From Leucobacter sp. (GTDB lineage: Bacteria > Actinomycetota > Actinomycetes > Actinomycetales > Microbacteriaceae): a stretch of DNA of 5,616 nt. This document shows positions 1 to 5,340 of the stretch, in pieces (positions within the stretch are counted from its first letter, which is position 1; the number at the start of each line of letters is the position of its first letter). The translations under genes and the position numbers were made by a program. The stretch spans positions 1 through 5,616 of the forward strand of contig JAAZHL010000210.1 of assembly GCA_012510755.1 (NCBI GenBank), in the 5' to 3' direction. Under the pieces are notes generated by a model. It had not been told where the DNA came from. It saw only the letters and a program-made list of their open reading frames with translations, and ran no database searches.

Positions 1-627
1 GACTCTACAACTGCGGTAGTCGATGGGAAGCTCTCAGTGACTGCCTACCTCGATGCGCTCTCAGCTGCGTGGGACGATCTGCAAGCGCAGGGCGGCCCAA
101 ACATCGACAGCATCGACCGGCTGCTCTACCATCAGCCGTTCCCCAAGATGGCCAAGAAGGCGCAGTCGCATTTTGCTGCGTATACCCACACAGATCTTGA
201 TGAAAAGCTGACGCATGAAACGCGTGCAGACACCCAGACCGGCCGTGACACTGGGCTCGCTGCCGGCACTCTGTACAACCGCCGCCTTGGCAACACGTAC
301 ACTGCTTCGGTCTTTTCAGCGCTGGCCTCGCTGCTGCACCACGATGATCAGCTTGCAGGCAAGCGGGTCGGCCTGTTCAGCTATGGTTCTGGTTCGGTCA
401 GCGAGTTCTTGACCGGCATCGTGCAGCCCGGCTATTTCGATGCTGCGCACCGACAGCTCGTCACTGCAAGACTCGATTCAAGAGTGGTACTGTCGATCGA
501 AGATTATCGAGAGTTGCACGCTGCCGAGCACCCCAGCACCGTTGACTACGACACCCCACGGGTGACGGGCGGCCTGTTCAGGTTCACTGGCGTGAAGGGG
601 CAGGCTCGCCAGTACGAGCGCGTCTGA
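1..627 (+). CDS. mvaS: Hydroxymethylglutaryl-CoA synthase, C-terminal part (5' end outside window)
   Basis: The enzyme condenses acetyl-CoA with acetoacetyl-CoA to HMG-CoA, the step before HMG-CoA reductase in the cytosolic mevalonate route to isopentenyl diphosphate. About 208 codons are visible. Bacterial HMG-CoA synthases run to roughly 385-390 residues, so the N-terminal half with the catalytic Glu and Cys lies to the left. The visible part begins with the family segment TAVVDGKLS (nt 10-36). It continues with YHQPFPKMAKKA, whose His (nt 130-132) matches the catalytic histidine of the family triad (His233 in Staphylococcus aureus MvaS). Next come the conserved GNTYTASVFSALASLL block (from about nt 289) and the SYGSGSVSEFLTGIV block (from about nt 385). 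The frame is open from base 1, so the in-frame GTG at 37 is internal and not the start. The gene ends with TGA at 625-627 and converges on the dehydrogenase gene. The family call is firm; the operon context is unknown. Confidence 0.93.
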   Translation, partial: DSTTAVVDGKLSVTAYLDALSAAWDDLQAQGGPNIDSIDRLLYHQPFPKMAKKAQSHFAAYTHTDLDEKLTHETRADTQTGRDTGLAAGTLYNRRLGNTYTASVFSALASLLHHDDQLAGKRVGLFSYGSGSVSEFLTGIVQPGYFDAAHRQLVTARLDSRVVLSIEDYRELHAAEHPSTVDYDTPRVTGGLFRFTGVKGQARQYERV

Positions 628-675
628 CATTCGTACGAGCCGTGGCTGCGAGTCGACCAGCAGCTCCCAAGACAG

Positions 676-720
676 ACACGTATGCCGGGCTGAGAATTCT
701 TCTCAGCCCGGCATACGTGT
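676..720. terminator. Perfect 21-bp-stem hairpin, probable bidirectional terminator
   Basis: Bases 676-696 and 700-720 are exact reverse complements around a 3-nt loop (TTC, 697-699). The stem contains ATGCCGGGCTGAG on the left arm and CTCAGCCCGGCAT on the right. It lies 48 nt after the mvaS stop and 45 nt beyond the dehydrogenase stop, between two convergent genes, which suits a two-way terminator. Neither flank has a clear T-run: the plus side continues AGTCGTTGTC and the minus side CTGTCTTGGG. Hairpin terminators with little or no U-tract are often proposed in actinobacteria. The inverted repeat is directly visible; the termination role is inferred. Confidence 0.8.
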
Positions 721-724
721 AGTC

Positions 725-757
725 GTTGTCGTCGATCGCGTTACTGTCGACGACAAC
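725..757 (-). terminator. Second hairpin, 11-bp stem, just after the dehydrogenase stop
   Basis: GTTGTCGTCGA (725-735) and TCGACGACAAC (747-757) are exact reverse complements with an 11-nt loop. On the minus strand the stem starts 8 nt after the dehydrogenase stop codon, where a 3'-UTR terminator or RNA-stabilising stem would sit. No U-tract follows it; the 21-bp hairpin at 676-720 follows 4 nt later. The two could act as a tandem terminator for the dehydrogenase transcript. The right arm can also pair with GTCGTCG at 769-775, which overlaps the dehydrogenase stop codon. The function is inferred. Confidence 0.5.
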
Positions 758-765
758 CGTTGTGC

Positions 766-1719
766 TTAGTCGTCGCCAAACACCGCAATCAGACGGCCTT
801 CGACACCACCCTGGTGCAGACGCTCAACGCCGTCAGCGATTTCATCGAAGCCGATTTCGTTGAGTTTCGGCGAGAGGTCGCCGTTCGCCATGTACGCGTA
901 CACGCCAGCGATGTCCTCTTTCGAACCGCCGTTCGAACCGCGCAGGTTGCACTGGTTTAAAATCAGCGATTTGGTGCTGATGGTCGACTCCAGCCGACCC
1001 ATGCCGACCACAACGACAGTGCCGTCGCGGCGAATGATGTCGACAGCGTCTGCGGTCGTGGTGCCGAAACCGGCGAAGTCGACGATCACGTCAAATGTGA
1101 CATCGGTGAAATCTTTGATGCCCTTCGCGACACCGGCTGCCCCGGCTTCACGTGCGTGATCCCAGGTATTCTCGTTGATCTCAGCGATGTACACGGTCGC
1201 GCCTGCGAGTACGGCGACTCGGGCACCAATCTGGCCCAGGCCACCGTAACCAATGATGCCGACGGTATCGCCAGCTTTCACGCCACCCTGGCTGATGACC
1301 GCGGCATGCGAGGTCATACCCGCGTCTGTTGCAGCGGCACCCTGAGCAAAGCTCAGTCCATCAGGCATTGGCACGAGCGCTTCAGCGGCAACTGCCATTT
1401 TCTCAGCGAACCCACCGTCAAAACTGTAACCCGGCGCACCAGCAGGTGTGGTTGGGCAGACCCCAACACGGTCGCCGACGCTGAACCCCTCGACACCCTC
1501 ACCGACCTCAATAATCTCGCCAGCGTTCTCGTGTCCGATAGTGATCGGCCGCTTCGCCAGCATTGAAAGCCAGCCCTCATCGGTCAGTAGCCCCACGTCT
1601 GAGTGGCAGATGCCTGCCGCGCGCATCTTCAGCACAACCTCGCCCGGCCCTGCCTGTGGTTCAGCTACCTCAGTGAGCACTAGGGGCTCGTTTGTACCTG
1701 TGAACTGCCAAGCTTTCAT
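766..1719 (-). CDS. Zinc-type medium-chain alcohol dehydrogenase lacking the structural-zinc lobe
   Basis: This 317-residue cytosolic enzyme is predicted to interconvert an alcohol and its aldehyde or ketone with a nicotinamide cofactor; the substrate cannot be read from sequence. The N-terminal GroES-like domain carries the catalytic-zinc motif GICHSD (Cys38) and GHENAGE (His63, Glu64). The third ligand position reads ATDAGMTSH, with Asp132 where horse liver enzyme has Cys. Asp is known at this site in related enzymes such as Rhodococcus ruber ADH-A. The Rossmann domain has GYGGLG (158-163), and an acidic Glu180 near the end of the second strand suggests NAD(H) preference. The usual four-cysteine structural-zinc lobe is missing: GVCPTTPAGAPGYSFDGG bridges directly, leaving one Cys. 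This makes the protein shorter than the usual ~340-350 residues. The start is chosen at the ATG giving MKAWQF because GGAGGAG lies 5 nt upstream and the family begins there; the open frame continues upstream to 1809. Hairpins on both sides suggest a monocistronic unit. Confidence 0.9.
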   Translation of the reverse strand: MKAWQFTGTNEPLVLTEVAEPQAGPGEVVLKMRAAGICHSDVGLLTDEGWLSMLAKRPITIGHENAGEIIEVGEGVEGFSVGDRVGVCPTTPAGAPGYSFDGGFAEKMAVAAEALVPMPDGLSFAQGAAATDAGMTSHAAVISQGGVKAGDTVGIIGYGGLGQIGARVAVLAGATVYIAEINENTWDHAREAGAAGVAKGIKDFTDVTFDVIVDFAGFGTTTADAVDIIRRDGTVVVVGMGRLESTISTKSLILNQCNLRGSNGGSKEDIAGVYAYMANGDLSPKLNEIGFDEIADGVERLHQGGVEGRLIAVFGDD

Positions 1720-1724
1720 GACAA

Positions 1725-1731
1725 CTCCTCC
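1725..1731 (-). promoter_or_regulatory. Strong Shine-Dalgarno that fixes the dehydrogenase start
   Basis: The minus strand reads GGAGGAG, then TTGTC, then ATG at 1719-1717, a near-ideal anti-16S match with 5-nt spacing. It decides between this start and in-frame upstream codons as far as 1809, whose extra 30 residues resemble no part of the dehydrogenase fold. It is the strongest ribosome binding site in the window. Confidence 0.85.
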
Positions 1732-1811
1732 ATCTGTGTTGGGTACTCTCCAGCCTACTCGCCCAACCTTGGCAGGTATGTGAAAAGTCGGTGTATTCGC
1801 GCATGACAAAG

Positions 1812-1854
1812 CAGTCGGTCTGGCTGCCCGCGGTTCGAGCTGCCAGACCGACTG
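1812..1854 (-). terminator. Probable terminator of the gatCAB operon
   Basis: CAGTCGGTCTGGC (1812-1824) and GCCAGACCGACTG (1842-1854) are exact reverse complements with a 17-nt loop. After one T-T mismatch, two more inner pairs can form. On the minus strand the stem begins 12 nt after the gatB stop and is followed by GCTTTGTC, which holds only a short T-run. A CACGTG palindrome (1857-1862) sits between the stop and the stem. Position, a GC-containing perfect stem and the separate downstream dehydrogenase gene support termination of gatCAB. A regulatory role in the dehydrogenase 5' region is the alternative. Confidence 0.7.
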
Positions 1855-1866
1855 TTCACGTGTTGC

Positions 1867-3384
1867 TTAGTGTGCGGAGGCGCGTTCAAGCACGAGTTCG
1901 CGCACTCGCGCGGCGTCGGCCTGACCTCGCATGGCCTTCATGACAGCGCCGATGACTGCGCCAGCGGCCTGCACCTTGCCGTCGCGAATCTTCTGCAACA
2001 CATCAGGCTGCTGTGCGAGCGCAGCGTCGATCGCTTCGATGAGCGGCCCGTCATCTGACACGATCGCAAGACCTCGTGCTTCAACAATTTCAGCGGCGGT
2101 GCCTTCGCCGTCGATCATTGCCTGAATCACTTGACGTGCAAGTTTGTCATTCAGCGTGCCCGCTTCGACGAGATCTACTACCGAGGCGATCTGTTGCGGC
2201 GTGATGAGGTCTGTGGGGGTCGCCTCTCGCTCATTGGCGCTGCGTGCGATTTCGCCTGTCCACCATTTGCGGGCAGCCTGGGCAGACACCCCTGCGGCAA
2301 CCGTGGACTCGATGGCCTCGAGCAGCCCAGCATTCACCACATCGCGAAACTCGAGCGCAGAGAACTGCCACTCTTCACGCAAACGGCGACGGCGCAGGGT
2401 CGGGTGCTCCGGCAACCCAGCCCGCAGTTGCTCAACCAATTCGCGCGAAGGCTCGAGCGGCGGCAGATCTGGCTCTGGGAAGTAGCGGTAATCGTCTGCA
2501 TCGCTCTTCGGACGACCGGGTGAGGTCTCACCGGTGTCTTCGTGCCAGTGGCGTGTTTCTTGCGTGATCGCACCGCCGTCGGCGAGAATCTGCGCCTGGC
2601 GCTGAATCTCAAACCGCACTGCCCGCTCGATTGAGCGCAGCGAGTTCACGTTCTTCGTTTCAGTGCGGGTGCCAAGCACCGACATGCCCGCGTTCTCATT
2701 GCCACGGGGACGGAGCGAGACGTTTGCATCACATCGCAGGTTGCCGCGCTCCATTCGCGCGTCTGACACGCCGAGAGCGATGACCATATCGCGAATTGTG
2801 GCGACGTAGGCCGCAGCAATCTCTGGGGTGTCAGCTTCACCGCCAAAGATCGGTCGCGTCACAATTTCGACCAATGGCACCCCAGCACGGTTGTAGTCGA
2901 CCAGCGAGTACTCGGCGCCCTGGATGCGCCCGGTCGACCCGCCAACGTGATTCAGTTTGCCGGCGTCTTCTTCCATGTGCGCGCGTTCGATTGGCACGTG
3001 GATCACTCGCCCGCTCTCGAGCTCGATCTCGACCGATCCGTCATAGGCAATGGGGTCATCGGCCTGCGAGATCTGATAGTTCTTTGAGAGGTCTGGGTAA
3101 AAGTAGTTCTTGCGTGCGAACCCAGACACCTCACGAATCTCGCACCCGAGTGCCAGTCCGAGGCTGATCGAATAGCGCACAGCCTGCTCGTTCACCACAG
3201 GCAATGACCCTGGCAGGCCGAGACAGACCGGGGTGACATTTGTGTTCGGGTCTGAGCCGAACTCGTTTGGCGCCGAGCTAAACATTTTGGTCTTGGTGCT
3301 CAGTTCGACGTGCACCTCAAGCCCGATCACTGGCTCGAAGAGTTCGAGCGCTCGGTCGAAATCCATCAACTTGATCTTTGCCAT
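1867..3384 (-). CDS. gatB: Asp-tRNA(Asn)/Glu-tRNA(Gln) amidotransferase subunit B
   Basis: GatB is the tRNA-binding and kinase subunit of GatCAB. It phosphorylates the Glu or Asp of the mischarged tRNA with ATP, and the activated intermediate is then amidated with ammonia from GatA. The 505-residue product is full length for an actinobacterial GatB (about 500). The N-terminal segment PVIGLEVHVELSTKTKMFSS (18-37) carries the Glu23-x-His25 pair of the metal and kinase site. It is followed by CLGLPGSLPVVN (54-65), ARKNYFYPDLSKNYQISQ (90-107), HMEEDAGKL (136-144), the family signature LVDYNRAGVPLVEIV (161-175), RCDANVSLRP (217-226) and SDADDYRYFPEPDLPP (294-309). The helical YqeY-like tail domain, which contacts tRNA, occupies about residues 350-505. 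The start ATG overlaps the gatA TAA by one base (TAATG), with GAAAGG about 10 nt upstream, so translation is probably coupled to gatA. Confidence 0.97.
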   Translation of the reverse strand: MAKIKLMDFDRALELFEPVIGLEVHVELSTKTKMFSSAPNEFGSDPNTNVTPVCLGLPGSLPVVNEQAVRYSISLGLALGCEIREVSGFARKNYFYPDLSKNYQISQADDPIAYDGSVEIELESGRVIHVPIERAHMEEDAGKLNHVGGSTGRIQGAEYSLVDYNRAGVPLVEIVTRPIFGGEADTPEIAAAYVATIRDMVIALGVSDARMERGNLRCDANVSLRPRGNENAGMSVLGTRTETKNVNSLRSIERAVRFEIQRQAQILADGGAITQETRHWHEDTGETSPGRPKSDADDYRYFPEPDLPPLEPSRELVEQLRAGLPEHPTLRRRRLREEWQFSALEFRDVVNAGLLEAIESTVAAGVSAQAARKWWTGEIARSANEREATPTDLITPQQIASVVDLVEAGTLNDKLARQVIQAMIDGEGTAAEIVEARGLAIVSDDGPLIEAIDAALAQQPDVLQKIRDGKVQAAGAVIGAVMKAMRGQADAARVRELVLERASAH

Positions 3385-4919
3385 TATTCAGCGGCCTTTC
3401 GATCTGCACCTGCAGGTATCACTGGCGCGGTGGCCCAAAATGGGGTGCCATCGCGCTCGGTCACTAATGCTTCAATTGCGGCTGCCGTGCTGAACAGTCG
3501 CGCCTCTTGGAACGCTGGGGCGAGCAGTTGCAGACCAACTGGCAACCCGTCTTCTGCAGCAGTGCCAATCGGCACCGAAATGCCGGGAATACCCGCCATG
3601 TTCGCTGGGATAGTTGTTGCGTCATACAAATACGTTTGCATCGGATCGTCTGCATGATGCCCGATCTGCCAGGCTGTCGTGGGCGCGGTCAGCGATGCAA
3701 TCACGTCGACCTTGGCAAACGCCTGCTCAAAGTCACGCTGAATGAGGGTGCGCACCTTCTGTGCGCTGCCGTAGTAGGCGTCGTAATAGCCTGCTGAGAG
3801 TGCGTAGGTGCCCAGAATGATTCGACGCTTCACCTCCGCACCGAAGCCTGCGGCACGGGTCGCACTCATGACATCTTCAACGGTGCCTCCCCCGTCAGGA
3901 GTCACCCGCATTCCATATCTCACCGAGTCAAACTTCGCCAGGTTGCTCGACGCTTCGGCGGGGTGCAGCAGGTAGTAGGCCGCCACCGCATACTCGAAGT
4001 GAGGCGCATCAATCTCAATCACCTCTGCGCCCTGCGCCGTGAGCATCGCCACGGTGGCCTCGAACTGTGCCCGAGCCCCGGCTTGCGCGCCCTCAAGCAT
4101 CAGCTGATTGATGAGCCCCACGCGCAGACCAGCGAGTGGTTGGGAAGCCACCCCCGCACGAGCCGCAGCAGCAGCTGACGGCCACTGGTGGTTGAGCGAG
4201 GTCGCGTCATGCGGGTCGTGCCCGGCGATGACGTCATACAGCAATGCTGCATCGAGCACCGTGCGTGCGCACGAGCCGATCTGGTCGAGCGACGAGGCCA
4301 TCGCGATGGCCCCGTACCTGCTGACGCCACCATAGGTGGGTTTGAACCCGACAGAACCGGTCAGAGCCGCTGGCTGACGGATTGATCCGCCGGTGTCTGA
4401 GCCGAGAGCGAGCGGGGCTTCGAACGCGGCTACCGCGGCAGCCGAGCCACCACCAGAACCGCCTGAAACTCGACCGAGACTCCAGGGGTTATGTACTGGT
4501 CCATATGCCGAGTTCTCGTTCGACGAGCCCATCGCGAACTCGTCCATATTGGTTTTGCCGATATTCACGAGGCCAGCGGTTCGTGCCTTGGCGACTGCCG
4601 TCGCGTCAAATGGCGACCGGTACCCCTCAAGCATCTTCGACCCAGCAGTCGTGGGCATATCTGTGGTGACCAGCACGTCTTTGATGGCCACCGGCACGCC
4701 GGCAAGGTCACCAAGTGACTCACCGGCTGCACGACGCTCATCTACCGCGCGTGCTGCGGCGAGCGACGCCTCAGCGTCTGTCGCCAAGAATGCGTTGAGA
4801 CTGCGGTCAATCTCAGCGATGCGATCGAGATGAGCCTGAGCCACCTCGACAGCAGTAACTTCACGACTGTTGAGCTTTGCGCCGAGTTCGGCAGCGGTCA
4901 ATCGAATCAATTCACTCAT
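3384..4919 (-). CDS. gatA: Asp-tRNA(Asn)/Glu-tRNA(Gln) amidotransferase subunit A (amidase)
   Basis: GatA is the glutaminase of GatCAB. It releases ammonia from glutamine, and the ammonia is channelled to GatB to convert Glu-tRNA(Gln) or Asp-tRNA(Asn) to the correct aminoacyl-tRNA. At 511 residues it is full length. The amidase-signature Ser-cisSer-Lys triad is intact: Lys80 in GVPVAIKD, Ser155 in SGGSGGGSAAAV, and Ser179 in GSDTGGSIRQPA. The block GFKPTYGGVSRYG (191-203) and the late TTIPANMAGIPGISVPIG (435-452) are also family hallmarks. The start at 4919 follows the gatC stop by 9 nt, and its Shine-Dalgarno AGGGG (4926-4930) overlaps that stop codon. The gene ends in the TAATG overlap with gatB. 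The whole coding region is intact and unremarkable. Confidence 0.97.
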   Translation of the reverse strand: MSELIRLTAAELGAKLNSREVTAVEVAQAHLDRIAEIDRSLNAFLATDAEASLAAARAVDERRAAGESLGDLAGVPVAIKDVLVTTDMPTTAGSKMLEGYRSPFDATAVAKARTAGLVNIGKTNMDEFAMGSSNENSAYGPVHNPWSLGRVSGGSGGGSAAAVAAFEAPLALGSDTGGSIRQPAALTGSVGFKPTYGGVSRYGAIAMASSLDQIGSCARTVLDAALLYDVIAGHDPHDATSLNHQWPSAAAAARAGVASQPLAGLRVGLINQLMLEGAQAGARAQFEATVAMLTAQGAEVIEIDAPHFEYAVAAYYLLHPAEASSNLAKFDSVRYGMRVTPDGGGTVEDVMSATRAAGFGAEVKRRIILGTYALSAGYYDAYYGSAQKVRTLIQRDFEQAFAKVDVIASLTAPTTAWQIGHHADDPMQTYLYDATTIPANMAGIPGISVPIGTAAEDGLPVGLQLLAPAFQEARLFSTAAAIEALVTERDGTPFWATAPVIPAGADRKAAE

Positions 4920-4928
4920 AACCGGCCC

Positions 4929-5249
4929 CTACTGTTCTTCGCCAAGAATGGACGACACCCGGAACATTCCGTCTGAGGCATCAGGTGCGTTCAGAAGCGC
5001 CTGTTCGATTGTGAGTACGTCGGCGACTTCGTCGGCTCGCGTCACGTTCGACAGTGCAATCGGGTGGCTCGTGGCGGGCACGTCAGCACCTGCCACCTCG
5101 CTCACCTTTGCAACATGGGCGAGAATCGAGCCCAATTCTGCCGTCAGCGAGGTCACTTCATCTTGGGTGAGGGCGATCCGGGCCAGCTCGGCGAGATGTT
5201 CGACGCTCTTCGTCGTGATCTCAGCCTGCGCCCCAGTGGTTTCAGACAT
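4929..5249 (-). CDS. gatC: Asp-tRNA(Asn)/Glu-tRNA(Gln) amidotransferase subunit C
   Basis: GatC is the small non-catalytic subunit that wraps around GatA and helps assemble it with GatB. The 106-residue product is a little longer than the common ~95-100 residues and has the family pattern throughout. VEHLAELARIALTQDEV (16-32) is the N-terminal helix segment. ELGSILAHVAKVSEV (38-52) precedes the extended linker TSHPIALSNVTRADEV (60-75). The C-terminal NAPDASDGMFRVSSIL (87-102) is the conserved tail. The ATG at 5249 has GGAG (5254-5257) 4 nt upstream, slightly close but usable. It is the first gene of the gatC-gatA-gatB operon, reading from the promoter region at 5280-5320. The proteins do not show whether this complex serves Gln-tRNA, Asn-tRNA or both. 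Confidence 0.96.
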   Translation of the reverse strand: MSETTGAQAEITTKSVEHLAELARIALTQDEVTSLTAELGSILAHVAKVSEVAGADVPATSHPIALSNVTRADEVADVLTIEQALLNAPDASDGMFRVSSILGEEQ

Positions 5250-5284
5250 GCTGCTCCATCGAGAGTGGTCGGTTGAACCCCACT

Positions 5285-5314
5285 ATCTTATCGAGACGAT
5301 ATGACGTCGTTCAG
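5285..5314 (-). promoter_or_regulatory. Candidate promoter of the gatCAB operon
   Basis: On the minus strand TAAGAT (5290-5285) resembles a -10 hexamer (TAnnnT). CTGAAC (5314-5309), which shares TGA with TTGACA, lies 18 nt upstream as a weak -35. The -10 lies about 35 nt before the gatC ATG, leaving a short leader. This is the most AT-rich patch in the 91-bp gap between tag and gatC. A second -10-like TAATAT (minus strand, 5330-5325) lacks a convincing -35. The call rests on pattern only. Confidence 0.4.
5289..5301. repeat. Small dyad overlapping the candidate gatCAB -10 box
   Basis: TATCG (5289-5293) and CGATA (5297-5301) form a 5+3+5 inverted repeat next to and overlapping the candidate -10 hexamer. 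A dyad there could be an operator, but arms this short are common by chance. No regulator gene is in the window to pair it with. Confidence 0.25.
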
Positions 5315-5337
5315 ACAGCCGCAGATATTAGTTCAGA
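5309..5337 (-). repeat. Direct repeat of TCTGAAC upstream of gatC
   Basis: The heptamer TCTGAAC (minus strand) occurs at 5331-5337 and again at 5309-5315, offset by 22 bp or about two helical turns. The downstream copy contains the proposed -35 hexamer. The upstream copy lies just after the tag stop codon. Such phasing would suit a dimeric activator or two alternative -35 elements, but a chance 7-mer repeat cannot be excluded. Confidence 0.3.
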
Positions 5338-5340
5338 AAG

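Noticed and set aside
37..627. GTG at 37 as a genuine start giving a 196-residue protein
   Set aside because: The frame is open to base 1, and the 12 codons before it encode conserved HMG-CoA synthase sequence (TAVVDGKLS), so the gene is cut by the window edge.
612..640. Direct repeat GTACGAGC at 612-619 and 633-640
   Set aside because: An 8-mer repeat, one copy of it inside the mvaS coding end, is short enough to be chance and has no associated structure.
1156..1566. A 136-codon plus-strand open frame antisense to the dehydrogenase
   Set aside because: It lies wholly within the well-supported dehydrogenase gene, has no recognisable motif, and fits the usual antisense open frames of GC-rich DNA.
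1738..1767. GTTGGG/CCCAAC inverted repeat in the dehydrogenase leader as a riboswitch or attenuator
   Set aside because: Only 6 bp with an 18-nt loop, no flanking conserved elements and no alternative terminator stem before the gene.
1720..1809. A 30-residue N-terminal extension of the alcohol dehydrogenase
   Set aside because: The extension matches nothing in the fold and spans the Shine-Dalgarno. GGAGGAG sits 5 nt before the MKAWQF ATG, which is where the family normally begins.
1770..1811. A -35/-10 promoter for the dehydrogenase (TTGTCA followed by AT-rich hexamers)
   Set aside because: TTGTCA resembles a -35, but no acceptable -10 lies 16-18 nt downstream. A promoter must exist nearby, but I cannot place it.
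2131..2523. A 130-codon plus-strand open frame antisense to gatB
   Set aside because: It is fully contained in an intact conserved gene and its low-complexity composition shows no domain; it is an antisense shadow.
4393..4833. A 146-codon plus-strand open frame antisense to gatA
   Set aside because: It is Ala/Ser/Arg-rich, has no family resemblance, and mirrors the codons of the intact amidase gene.
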